A program made the position numbers and the translations under genes. From Emticicia sp. C21 (GTDB lineage Bacteria; Bacteroidota; Bacteroidia; Cytophagales; Spirosomataceae): a stretch of 64,000 nt of DNA. Below are positions 17,829-26,299 of the stretch, one piece after another. Where the stretch lies: assembly GCF_003418935.1 (NCBI RefSeq), contig NZ_QVMT01000009.1, positions 124,001 to 188,000 on the forward strand. The letters run 5' to 3'. The notes beneath the pieces are model-generated. The model worked only from the letters and a program-made list of their open reading frames with translations. It searched no databases and was not told the origin of the DNA. Each line of letters starts with the position of its first letter. The stretch's first letter is position 1.

Positions 17829-18941
17829 CTAAGCAATATTCCACCAGACTTTATCAGGGTTTTTCTCTCCCACAATGACAGGCTCGCCAATCAATGGGGT
17901 TGTAATCGGCAGATTACTTTTATGAGCTGCCACTACTAATCTTTGAATAGGCTCATTCCAGGGATGATTAGCCAGTACAAATTTTCCCCAGTGAACAGGT
18001 AATAGAAGTTTTGCTCCCAAATCTATGGCCGCTTGAGCTGTTTGCTCAGGAAACATATGGATTAAAGGCCAGTCCTCACCATACTGTCCGTTTTCGAGTA
18101 TGACAATATCAAAAGGTCCATATTTATCACCAATTTCCTTGAAATGGGTATCATAGCCTGAATCTCCGCCTAAGAACAATTTATAACCATGAATATTGAG
18201 TATAAAAGCTGACCATAGAGTTTTTCCACGTGTCAGGCTTCTGCCTGAAAAGTGTCTGGCAGGAGCAGCTACAATCTCAATGTCATTGGCTACTTTATGT
18301 TTATCCCACCAGTCTAGCTCTACTATTTTTGATGGATCTGCACCCCAATATTCTAAATGGGAACCAACGCCGAACGAAACATAAAATTTTTTGACTTTGG
18401 GTAGAAGTTTTACAATCGTTTTATAATCGAGATGGTCATAATGGTCGTGAGAAAGAAAAAGAATATCAATTTCTGGTATATCAACTGCTTTATAAATATC
18501 ACTTCCATCAAATGCACTACCAAAAGACCCACCAATCGGAGAAACAGAGCCACTCAATACAGGGTCAATCAGAATTGTTGTGTCTTTAGATTTGATAAAA
18601 TAAGAGGAATGTCCAAACCAAACGATTGTTGGTTTATCTGCTTTCAGATTCTTTAAATCTGTTTTAACCGATGGTAAAGTTGTAGGTGGTTTAATATCTT
18701 TGGGCTTATTAAAAAACTGTCTCAGCATTTTGAAATAAGACGCATCTTTCTTCATTACCTCTGTTGGAGATATATTCTGAAATGAATCATTTTTATAATG
18801 AGGCGATTTCAGAATCTTTTTAAGCCTTTCGCCTAATGGATTTTGTCCAAAAAATTTTTGTCTCATAAATATAATGGTACTTACTGCTGCAAGTGTAACA
18901 AAGGCAGATAAAGAAATAAATGCCCTCCGGGTTAATTTCAT
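17829..18941 (-). CDS. MBL-fold metal-dependent hydrolase (UlaG/NAPE-PLD-like), membrane-anchored or exported
   Basis: 370 residues. The N-terminus (MKLTRRAFISLSAF plus a hydrophobic run to about 27) looks like a Tat-type signal or anchor. The metallo-beta-lactamase fold follows, with the zinc motif SHDHYDHLD near residues 163-171, a preceding TIVWFGHSSYFI strand, GGDSGYD as the later aspartate ligand and PVHWGKF near residue 318. This arrangement matches the group of N-acyl-phosphatidylethanolamine phospholipase D-like and UlaG-like hydrolases. A lipid or lactone substrate is possible but cannot be read from the sequence. The aldehyde dehydrogenase gene lies 19 bases upstream on the same strand, so the two are probably an operon. 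Confidence 0.8.
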   Translation of the reverse strand: MKLTRRAFISLSAFVTLAAVSTIIFMRQKFFGQNPLGERLKKILKSPHYKNDSFQNISPTEVMKKDASYFKMLRQFFNKPKDIKPPTTLPSVKTDLKNLKADKPTIVWFGHSSYFIKSKDTTILIDPVLSGSVSPIGGSFGSAFDGSDIYKAVDIPEIDILFLSHDHYDHLDYKTIVKLLPKVKKFYVSFGVGSHLEYWGADPSKIVELDWWDKHKVANDIEIVAAPARHFSGRSLTRGKTLWSAFILNIHGYKLFLGGDSGYDTHFKEIGDKYGPFDIVILENGQYGEDWPLIHMFPEQTAQAAIDLGAKLLLPVHWGKFVLANHPWNEPIQRLVVAAHKSNLPITTPLIGEPVIVGEKNPDKVWWNIA

Positions 18942-18960
18942 AGTGTTTAGTGTTAATTGA

Positions 18961-20376
18961 TTACAGCCATTTGATAACCATATCTAACATTTTCATTACT
19001 CTATTAGTAGCAGGTGGGTGAAACATACTGAAAGTTGAAAACTTATTCTCTACAACTGCTTTTTTATTAGAAAATTCTTCGAAACCATACTTTCCGAATG
19101 ATTTACCGATACCTGAATTGTTGACGCCTCCAAAAGGCAAATTATTCTGTAAATAGTGGATGGTGGTTTCATTAATTACCACCGCACCGGAAGACGTATT
19201 CTGCACGATAGTATCAATATTGCCTCGTTTTTTGCTGAAAATATACAATGCCAGAGGCTTCTCACCCTCATTAATATAAGTATTGACCTCATCCAGATTC
19301 GTGAATTCCAAAATTGGCAAAGCAGGGCCAAAAATCTCTTCCTGCATAATTCGCATTTCTGCATTAACGTGTCTAACCACCGTTGGCTCAATAAAGTTCT
19401 CTTCATGGTCGGTATTTCCACCAATGGCAATTTTAGCCCCTTTTTCAACGGCATCATCAATTAATCCTTTTATACGACTAAAATGTTTACTATTAACTAC
19501 GCGACAATAATCGGGAGATTTTGAGACGTCTGAACCATACATTTTTTCAATGTATTTAGCCATTTCTGCTACAAACTGGCTTGTTTTTGAACGATGAATA
19601 AATATATAATCCGGAGCGATACAGGTTTGCCCATTGTTCAAAAATTTTTCTGCGGCAATGGTTTGCGCCGCAAATTTGATGTCCGCTGTTTCATCAACAA
19701 TGGTGGGAGATTTGCCTCCTAATTCTAAAGTAACCGATGCCAGATGTTTGGCTGCGGCCTGCATTACTACTTTGCCAATAGCAGGGCTTCCCGTAAAAAA
19801 GATATGATTAAATGGCAGATTTAGTAGCAAGCTTGCTACTTTGGCATCTCCTTCCACAACTGCCACTTCGTTTGTCGGAAACAATTCCTGCGCCATTGTA
19901 GCCAGTAGTTTTGACGCATTTGCAACGATTTCAGAGGGCTTGATAATTACTGCATTCCCGGCAGCAATGGCTTGAAGTAAAGGCTTCAAGGTAAGATTGA
20001 AAGGATAATTCCATGGGCTCATAATCAGGCAATTACCTTTCGGTTCGGTAATAATCTTGCTGGTTGTACCCAGCATTTTGAGTGGGGTTTCAACGCTTTC
20101 AGGTTTCATCCACCTGTCTAAATGTTTGATGATGTATTTGGCCTCACTAACCACGGGCATCACCTCACTTACCTTAACCTCGAAAAGACTTTTCTGATAA
20201 TCGGCGCTCAAAGCTTCTGCCATGAATTCCTGATTTTCAAGTACCCAGTTCATTACTTTTCTAATCTTTACTATGCGCTCTTTTGATGTAGTGGCGGCAA
20301 GACTTATTAGATTTTTCTTTTGTAACTGAAACAAAGCATCAATGTCTGTTTCGATGGTAGCAGGTATATGTGTCAT
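18961..20376 (-). CDS. Aldehyde dehydrogenase (class 3-like)
   Basis: The ATG at 20376 gives a 471-residue protein starting MTHIPATIE; an upstream start would add 16 atypical residues. This is an NAD(P)-dependent aldehyde dehydrogenase with Rossmann and catalytic domains. SPWNYPFNL is near the cofactor pocket, TGSPAIGK follows, the general base is E218 in ELGGKSP and the nucleophile is C252 in NNGQTC. The C-terminus carries FGGVNNSGIGKSFGKYGFEEFSNKK, followed by a hydrophobic tail of the kind that attaches class 3 fatty aldehyde dehydrogenases to membranes. A role in oxidising lipid-derived aldehydes is an inference. It lies upstream of the MBL hydrolase gene. Confidence 0.88.
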   Translation of the reverse strand: MTHIPATIETDIDALFQLQKKNLISLAATTSKERIVKIRKVMNWVLENQEFMAEALSADYQKSLFEVKVSEVMPVVSEAKYIIKHLDRWMKPESVETPLKMLGTTSKIITEPKGNCLIMSPWNYPFNLTLKPLLQAIAAGNAVIIKPSEIVANASKLLATMAQELFPTNEVAVVEGDAKVASLLLNLPFNHIFFTGSPAIGKVVMQAAAKHLASVTLELGGKSPTIVDETADIKFAAQTIAAEKFLNNGQTCIAPDYIFIHRSKTSQFVAEMAKYIEKMYGSDVSKSPDYCRVVNSKHFSRIKGLIDDAVEKGAKIAIGGNTDHEENFIEPTVVRHVNAEMRIMQEEIFGPALPILEFTNLDEVNTYINEGEKPLALYIFSKKRGNIDTIVQNTSSGAVVINETTIHYLQNNLPFGGVNNSGIGKSFGKYGFEEFSNKKAVVENKFSTFSMFHPPATNRVMKMLDMVIKWL

Positions 20377-20563
20377 CCAATTTTTTCGATTAAATAAGAG
20401 ATATTCAAAATTCAAAAAAAACACTTAATTATGCAAAAAACTTTCATTAACCAATGCAATTTGGTGATTTACTAAAAATTTTAGATATTCGGGAAGTATT
20501 TGTGCGCTCTATCTTTCTAATAATCTGAAAATCGTTCTATTCACACCTCATAAATAAGTCCAG

Positions 20564-21622
20564 ATGTCACTAATAAGTAATAATCTGAAATACCTCCGAC
20601 GCATCAACGGACTGACCCAAGACCAGTTTGCCAGACGTATTGGCACCAAAAGAGCCAATGTAGGCGCTTATGAAGAAGCCAGGGCTGTTCCACCCGTTGA
20701 TACCCTTAAAATCATTGCTAATACTTTTGGAATCAGTGTAGATGATTTTGTAAAGAAAGATATCCGAAAACTAAGAGAAACTCCTGACCTGACTTTCGGT
20801 TTCGAAGCAAAACCTACTTATAGTGATGATCTTCCTGAGCCGGAAGATGATCCGTTTGACTTCCCTCCTTCTATCGGAGATTTAATGGGTCAGTTTTTAG
20901 GTAATGATACTCCGACACAGGAAAAAAATACGGGAATGGTGGCGCAAAAGGTCATGCTCAGACCTGCTGATAAAATGCAATTTGAGTCCGAGCCTATGAT
21001 TGCCCATCCTTCACCAAAACCGAATCCAATAAAAGAATTTACAGAGCCAACACCTAAGTATACACCAGATAATCAACCTTTCAAAGCACCTATCCAACCA
21101 GAATATACTGAACCTACTCCCAAGTACGTTCACGAATCTCATACTCATAAAAATACTATTCAGATTGTTCGCCGTTTTCAATACAACGACTACTTAATGA
21201 AGAACAAAGAGTTGAGTTTTCTGAAAACATTGGCTGAATTTCATCTGCCTACTTTATCGGCAGGAGACTACAGGGCCTTTGAAGCAGCAGAAGATTTTGC
21301 TTTTGATGGGGCACTATTAATTGGGACACTGGTTAAAAACTGGTATGAGATAACTGATAGCAAAAACTATGTGTTGGTTACCAAACCTCAGGGAATCATC
21401 TATCGCAGGGTATATAATCAGGTAAAAATTAAGGGCACATTATTGTTGAGCTCGGATAATCATCGTTTCCCAAGTACTGAAATATCGATTAATGATGTGA
21501 TTGAAACCTGGGAAATAAAAGCTTTTATCAGCTATCAATTGCCTGAACCTAGTCTAAGTTTTGATAAATTGAGCCATCTGGTTGGCGAAATGAAATTTGA
21601 ACTCGATAGATTAAAAAAATAA
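20564..21622 (+). CDS. XRE-family regulator with degenerate LexA/S24-like C-terminal domain
   Basis: 352 residues. An N-terminal helix-turn-helix of the Cro/CI type (about 5-62, RRINGLTQDQFARRIGTKRA) is followed by a long acidic, proline-rich linker (about 75-195) with a near-repeat: EFTEPTPKYTPD, then EYTEPTPKYVHE about 25 residues later. The C-terminal part (about 220-325) follows the S24/LexA peptidase layout (SAGDYRAFEA, then TKPQGIIYRRV). However, the serine expected in the G-D-S-M position is absent and the position of the catalytic lysine reads as arginine, so self-cleavage is not expected. It may instead sense a ligand or dimerise. The target genes are unknown. Confidence 0.78.
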   Translation: MSLISNNLKYLRRINGLTQDQFARRIGTKRANVGAYEEARAVPPVDTLKIIANTFGISVDDFVKKDIRKLRETPDLTFGFEAKPTYSDDLPEPEDDPFDFPPSIGDLMGQFLGNDTPTQEKNTGMVAQKVMLRPADKMQFESEPMIAHPSPKPNPIKEFTEPTPKYTPDNQPFKAPIQPEYTEPTPKYVHESHTHKNTIQIVRRFQYNDYLMKNKELSFLKTLAEFHLPTLSAGDYRAFEAAEDFAFDGALLIGTLVKNWYEITDSKNYVLVTKPQGIIYRRVYNQVKIKGTLLLSSDNHRFPSTEISINDVIETWEIKAFISYQLPEPSLSFDKLSHLVGEMKFELDRLKK

Positions 21623-21686
21623 AACCTGAATTGCTTACACTAAATAATTAACAATTCGCCGGTTCTTATTGGCGAAGTTTTACTCA

Positions 21687-22832
21687 ATGATCATTACATC
21701 TAAACAACCGAATGTGGGCACTACCATATTTACGGTTATGTCTCAATTGGCTGCCGAAACGGGGGCGCTCAATCTTTCACAGGGTTTTCCAAATTACAAT
21801 TGTTCGCCCAAACTCATTGAATTGGTTAATCATTACATGCAAAAGGGCATGAATCAATATGCCCCAATGGCTGGAATTATTCCCTTACGTGAGATATTAG
21901 CCCAAAAAACAGCTGATTTATATAATTTACATTATCATCCCAATGATGAAATAACTATCGTATCAGGATGTACGGAAGCGATTTATGCTACTATGGCTGC
22001 CATTTTGCATCAGGGAGATGAAGTGATTGTTTTTGAGCCGGCCTATGACAGTTACGTACCATGTATAGAATTGAATGGTGGGAAAGCCGTTTATGTAACT
22101 TTAACTGCTGAAAATGATTTTACTATTGATTGGGCAGTTGTGAAAAGTAAGATTACAGATAAAACTAAGGCGATTATATTAACCACACCGCATAATCCAA
22201 CCGGAAAATGTCTGACACAGGAAGATTTGAATCATCTGGCTGATGTGGTCAAGGGAACAAATATTTTTATTGTTTCGGATGAGGTTTATGAACATATTAT
22301 TTTTGATAATAGACAACATCTATCTCCTGCCTCTCACTCAGAATTGAAAGAAAGAACATTTTTGTGTGGCTCATTTGGTAAAACTTTTCATACAACTGGC
22401 TGGAAATTAGGTTATTGTCAGGCACCAAAAGAATTAACTGCTGAGTTCAGAAAGACGCACCAGTGGATTACATTCGCCTCTCCTACTCCCATGCAATATG
22501 CTTTTGCAGATTTTATGAAAGACCCGAATAATTATCTATCAGTAAGAGGGTTTTATGAGGAGAAACGTAATAAATTCATCAATTGGCTAAAGGGTTCAAG
22601 ATTCACTTTAAAGCCTGCAGAGGGCAGCTTCTTTCAGATGGTTTCGTATACACAGATTACAGATGAATCGGATTATGATTTAGCTGTTCGCTGGACAAAA
22701 GAAATTGGTGTAGCATCAATCCCGATTTCAGTGTTTTATCATGAGCGATATGACAATAAGATTCTGAGATTTTGCTTCGCCAAGGATGACGAGATGCTTG
22801 AGAAAGCTGCGGAGAAATTATGTAGGCTGTAG
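21687..22832 (+). CDS. Methionine aminotransferase / kynurenine aminotransferase-like enzyme
   Basis: The ATG at 21687 gives 381 residues; a TTG 18 bases upstream is less likely. It is a fold-type I PLP aminotransferase. ALNLSQGFPNY near the N-terminus, NQYAPMAG, SGCTEAIYA, TPHNPTGK (cofactor and substrate contacts), VSDEVYEHI and the PLP lysine in GSFGKTFHTTGWKLGY are all present. This set is typical of YbdL-like methionine or glutamine/kynurenine aminotransferases, which use bulky neutral amino acids. It is cytoplasmic, stands about 60 bases after the XRE gene and may be read with it. Confidence 0.85.
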   Translation: MIITSKQPNVGTTIFTVMSQLAAETGALNLSQGFPNYNCSPKLIELVNHYMQKGMNQYAPMAGIIPLREILAQKTADLYNLHYHPNDEITIVSGCTEAIYATMAAILHQGDEVIVFEPAYDSYVPCIELNGGKAVYVTLTAENDFTIDWAVVKSKITDKTKAIILTTPHNPTGKCLTQEDLNHLADVVKGTNIFIVSDEVYEHIIFDNRQHLSPASHSELKERTFLCGSFGKTFHTTGWKLGYCQAPKELTAEFRKTHQWITFASPTPMQYAFADFMKDPNNYLSVRGFYEEKRNKFINWLKGSRFTLKPAEGSFFQMVSYTQITDESDYDLAVRWTKEIGVASIPISVFYHERYDNKILRFCFAKDDEMLEKAAEKLCRL

Positions 22833-22874
22833 TAATAGATTTTATGCAACAATAAATCTTTGAAATTCAAAGAT

Positions 22875-22903
22875 TAAAAAAAAGACAGGGAGGTGCCCTG
22901 TCT
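22875..22903 (-). terminator. Intrinsic terminator (minus strand)
   Basis: On the minus strand AGACAGGG and CCCTGTCT form an 8-bp stem (plus-strand 22883-22890 and 22896-22903), followed by a run of T (the A-run at 22875-22883). It ends the AEC-like permease gene. A second hairpin, AATCTTTGA/TCAAAGATT at 22855-22875, lies just beyond. Confidence 0.85.
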
Positions 22904-22927
22904 CTAATAAATTATCAAAAAAAGATT

Positions 22928-24040
22928 CTACGCTTCTACTTTTTCAACTCTTGCTTTTACTACCCTTGCTGTTTTAGTAAGGTATTTAGGTATAAAGCTA
23001 AAGGTAATTAATACAAGACCAGTAATAATCAGTGTTTCAGTATGAGCAAAAAATGTTCCTGCAGTTAAGATACCCATTACCAGAATAGTTGAGAACGGTA
23101 AGGAAAAAGCCAGAATTAATACGGCAAATTCTATATTGAATGTTCTCTTTTCTTTAGGCACATGATTATTTTCTTCTTTCAAGGCAACGGCTGACATGTG
23201 TGCAAATGGCCAGAAGCTACATGAACTTAATGGTACAACTACCGCTAACAATACCATAGTCGGTGAGGATATCTGGAAAATGGTAATGATCAATACACTG
23301 AAAAGAATAGTTATTCCGGCCCGAAATAGCAAAATAGAACTAGCTAGCCTGATTTTCCCTTCTTTTAATTGTACTGCTAACCCGATATAGATGAGTACCA
23401 TGGGTGTCATCAATGAACTGGTTCGATTGAAGATTTCTGAGATAATTGGCGGGAGATCTTCAAAACTGATACCAAAGCTCAGAAATGCAATGGCCAGAAG
23501 CATAACAATATTAATCGGTTCTTTTACAAGGCTCAATAACAAACTCTTTAATTTTCCCTCTTCTTTTACATCACCAGTTTTGTTATTTTTGAGGTACATA
23601 TTCATGGCGACAAAGTACAGGAAATTCAGAGCAAAGAATTTATTACCCACATCAGCCATAGCGGCTTTAGCTAAAGGTTCTTTTCCCAGAAATTCATGAA
23701 TAAACGGAAAACTTGATAAACCCGGCGCTAATGAGGGCATCAACATAGTAAGGGTTCGCCCGATTGAACTGTCTGTTTCAATCTTGAAGAGCGTAAGAAT
23801 GTATGGCATTGACAGGTAAATAAAGAAGTTAAATGCCAATGTGATGAGTGGGTAAATTAATAAGGATGAATCTATTTTCACACCCATTAAGGCCACAAAA
23901 ACTGTCGAAGGAAGCGCCACTGAAAGAATCAACTCTTTAATTCCATTCAGTTCGGTTTTGCTCTTGAATTTTGTCCTTAACGCCAAACCAATCACTATCA
24001 ATAATAGGAGTATAAATGTCTTTTGAAGTGCGATTGCCAT
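22928..24040 (-). CDS. AEC-like permease / multi-pass membrane transporter
   Basis: The start at 24040 (MAIALQKTFILLLL) gives 370 residues; a longer reading from 24115 would add 25 polar residues that do not look membrane-related. About ten hydrophobic segments are visible, arranged as two similar halves with a hydrophilic loop near the middle (KNNKTGDVKEEGKL). This fits the auxin-efflux-carrier/bile-acid-symporter type of fold. FVALMGVKIDS and PMVLIYIGLAVQLKEGK resemble the AEC family. The substrate is unknown. It ends at a strong terminator and lies downstream of the HisC-like aminotransferase gene. Confidence 0.65.
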   Translation of the reverse strand: MAIALQKTFILLLLIVIGLALRTKFKSKTELNGIKELILSVALPSTVFVALMGVKIDSSLLIYPLITLAFNFFIYLSMPYILTLFKIETDSSIGRTLTMLMPSLAPGLSSFPFIHEFLGKEPLAKAAMADVGNKFFALNFLYFVAMNMYLKNNKTGDVKEEGKLKSLLLSLVKEPINIVMLLAIAFLSFGISFEDLPPIISEIFNRTSSLMTPMVLIYIGLAVQLKEGKIRLASSILLFRAGITILFSVLIITIFQISSPTMVLLAVVVPLSSCSFWPFAHMSAVALKEENNHVPKEKRTFNIEFAVLILAFSLPFSTILVMGILTAGTFFAHTETLIITGLVLITFSFIPKYLTKTARVVKARVEKVEA

Positions 24041-24148
24041 AAGAAATTGGGAATTTAGGAAAATACTTTCCTGTGATGTTCGGATAAGACTCTTAAACGA
24101 AGCGATCTTACCCAAACATCAATGAATAATATAATAATCGAGACAAGC

Positions 24149-25342
24149 TTAGCTGATTTCTTCCAGGGCTTTAACGAAGAGTTTCATTTCGTCCATAGTA
24201 CCCATGCTTACTCTACACCAGGTTTTCTTCTGGATGTCGAAAGTTCTTACACCAATACCTTTCGCATACATTTTGGCTAAGAAATCTTTACCATCCATCG
24301 TAATTGGGAAGATTACGAAGTTGGTATAAGATGGAATGTATTTGTAATTCATCTTATCCAGATTTGAACACAAGTAGGCTTTCACCTCAGAGTTCAGCTT
24401 CTTGGTCATAGTCTGAAACTCCATATCTTCGATACTTGCTGAGGCAGCTAAAACCGAAGTATAAGAGATACCCATACCACCTCTGGTGATATTCTGAATT
24501 TTATCTAAGAAAGCTGGCTGAGCAGCAATATACCCCACACGTAAACCTGCCATACCCATAATTTTAGAGAATGTTCGGGCAATGATTACGTTTTTGTTTT
24601 GTCCTAATAATGATACCATACTTTGGGTACCTGTTCCTTCTGCTAACTCTAAATAAGCTTCGTCAATGAATACGGGAACTTTTTCTGATACACGTGCGCA
24701 GAAATCTAATAAGGCTTTGCCATCAGTAATACTACCTGTTGGGTTATTTGGATTACATATATATACTAATTTGGTATCTGCATCGATGGCTGCTTCCATA
24801 GCAGGTAGGTCATGAGACCAGTCACTTTTACATGGAACGGCTTTCCATTTTGCACCAACCGATTTTGCTACACTTACTAATGACATATAGCATGGGTCTG
24901 CAGAAACGATGTTGCCGCCATGCATGAATTGTACTAAGGCTACTTTTTCTAATAAATCAGATGATCCAGGGCCCATCATAATATGATTTGGTGTTACACC
25001 AGGTCCTTCTTTTTTAACAATTTTACCTACCAAATCACTCAACTCTTTCCAGGCATAGCGGTTACCTAAGGTAACAGAATCAACTACTGCCTGTTTTGCA
25101 CTGGCTGGTGGACCATAAGGGTTTTCGTTAGCATTCAAACGTGCCTTTAATTTGGTTACATCTGGAGGATTACTGATGAAATGTTCACGCATTAAAGGAG
25201 TATAATATAATCTATTTTTACTGTCTAACTGAACAGGTGTATTCGGAAATGCGCCCATACTTAACTGAGGAGCGATTACCATTCCACCCAATGTCAACAA
25301 GCCTGACTTTAAAAGATTGCGTCTGTCAATGTTCTGATTCAT
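24149..25342 (-). CDS. Histidinol-phosphate aminotransferase-like PLP enzyme with Tat-type signal
   Basis: 397 residues of the HisC-like class of fold-type I aminotransferases: KARLNANENPYGPP, GPGSSDLLEK, CNPNNPTGS, IDEAYLEL and the PLP lysine in ARTFSKIMGMAGLRVGY are clear. Unusually, it begins with a twin-arginine signal, DRRNLLKSGLLTLGGMVIAPQLSMGA (R7, R8), so the enzyme is probably folded with PLP in the cytoplasm and exported. A normal HisC of histidine biosynthesis would be cytoplasmic, and no his genes are nearby. It is divergent from the SusC operon across a 957-base region. The substrate is unknown. Confidence 0.8.
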   Translation of the reverse strand: MNQNIDRRNLLKSGLLTLGGMVIAPQLSMGAFPNTPVQLDSKNRLYYTPLMREHFISNPPDVTKLKARLNANENPYGPPASAKQAVVDSVTLGNRYAWKELSDLVGKIVKKEGPGVTPNHIMMGPGSSDLLEKVALVQFMHGGNIVSADPCYMSLVSVAKSVGAKWKAVPCKSDWSHDLPAMEAAIDADTKLVYICNPNNPTGSITDGKALLDFCARVSEKVPVFIDEAYLELAEGTGTQSMVSLLGQNKNVIIARTFSKIMGMAGLRVGYIAAQPAFLDKIQNITRGGMGISYTSVLAASASIEDMEFQTMTKKLNSEVKAYLCSNLDKMNYKYIPSYTNFVIFPITMDGKDFLAKMYAKGIGVRTFDIQKKTWCRVSMGTMDEMKLFVKALEEIS

Positions 25343-25542
25343 CTTAATAGATTGTTTAAAGAGTATAAAATTGTTTAGCTTTTAAGTAAACTGATTAATT
25401 CTAAGTATTTGCTTAAACAGACAGTGATTGACTGAACTGTACAATTCAGAAGATTCGGCTTGCGTTGACATTGAAATATTGCTGAGTATTTCAATGTGTT
25501 TTAGAAATTGTAGAAAAGTAATATTATTTAACAAAAGTAGTA

Positions 25543-25576
25543 TAATGCAATAAAATTACAAAATTTTATTGCATTA
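25543..25576. repeat. 15-bp perfect hairpin in the susC upstream region
   Basis: TAATGCAATAAAATT (25543-25557) and AATTTTATTGCATTA (25562-25576) pair perfectly around a 4-base loop. Both sides are AT-rich. T residues occur to the right beyond about 15 bases, so terminator function is doubtful; an operator or RNA hairpin is possible. Confidence 0.5.
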
Positions 25577-26051
25577 AATTTTAACATGTTTTTTATATAT
25601 TTTTATTTTTTCCGACAATTTAGTTTAATATGAAATATATAATTCAAATTTTTATATAAATTTATAAAATTTTGGTCAAAAATTAAATTTGTAATATATT
25701 TTAAATAATTTCGAATTTATAGTAATAAATTTTAAATTATTGCACATATTCAAGTTAATATTTAACGATTTAAACTATTTTTAATATTAAGTTAAATTTT
25801 TGTTAAAATAATTTGCAAGTAATTTTTACAACATATACTATTGCAGTAGAAATTATTAGAAAAGTACAATAACACTTCATCAGAAACTCACTTCCGACCG
25901 CATAAGCCGAGTAACTGAACTCTATAACACTCAAACTTCTTATTAGCGAAGTTGCGGGGCCGATGGTCTTCTTTAATGAACGACTATTAGCAATTGCTGA
26001 ATACCTTTAAATATATTCAGAAAAACTCATATAAAGAGTTGAAAATCTATT

Positions 26052-26074
26052 TATATGTCCGTTTTGGACATATA
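26052..26074. promoter_or_regulatory. Palindromic site TATATGTCC-N5-GGACATATA
   Basis: TATATGTCC (26052-26060) and GGACATATA (26066-26074) are exact reverse complements separated by GTTTT. It is compact and symmetrical, as expected for a dimeric regulator's operator, and lies about 225 bases before the susC start. It could also be a small RNA hairpin in the leader. Confidence 0.4.
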
Positions 26075-26168
26075 CCGGTAATACATTGCCCATTTGACAT
26101 CAATAAACTAAACTAAACCTCTAAAGATTAGAAGAGTTAGGCTTGCACCTCTCTTGCTGACGTGGCTC

Positions 26169-26237
26169 CCGACTTCAATCATACCTCGAAGCTGAGCGGT
26201 CGGAAATTCGAGCGATTGATTGAGTCGGACAGCTTCG
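26169..26237 (+). other. Possible H-type RNA pseudoknot in the susC leader
   Basis: CCGACTTCAATCA (26169-26181) pairs with TGATTGAGTCGG (26217-26228) over 12 bp with one bulged base. CGAAGCTG (26187-26194) pairs with CAGCTTCG (26230-26237) over 8 bp. The order A-B-A'-B' is that of a pseudoknot, not of a simple hairpin. It ends about 60 bases before the susC start. Confidence 0.4.
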
Positions 26238-26299
26238 TAAGTCTCACTCGCCTCTCTTACTGCCTATTGTTTTAAACCTTTACAAATCACCTTACACTT

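Larger units (their letters stand above)
25343..26299. other. 957-base gene-free region between hisC-like gene and susC
   Basis: No credible coding frame is present. The left two thirds are extremely AT-rich; the right third (from about 25885) contains GC-rich patches. Inside are an 11-bp hairpin (25468-25497), a 15-bp hairpin (25543-25576), a 9-bp inverted repeat (26052-26074) and a possible pseudoknot (26169-26237). TTCCGACCGC (25892-25901) has its exact reverse complement at 26196-26205. Near-direct copies CCTCTCTTGCTG (26148-26159) and CCTCTCTTACTG (26251-26262) flank the pseudoknot. A long structured 5' leader for susC or an unrecognised small RNA is possible. Confidence 0.5.

Noticed and set aside
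25343-26299. tRNA, rRNA fragment or insertion-sequence remnant in the long susC leader
   Set aside because: No cloverleaf, no transposase-like frame and no paired terminal inverted repeats with target duplication could be found.
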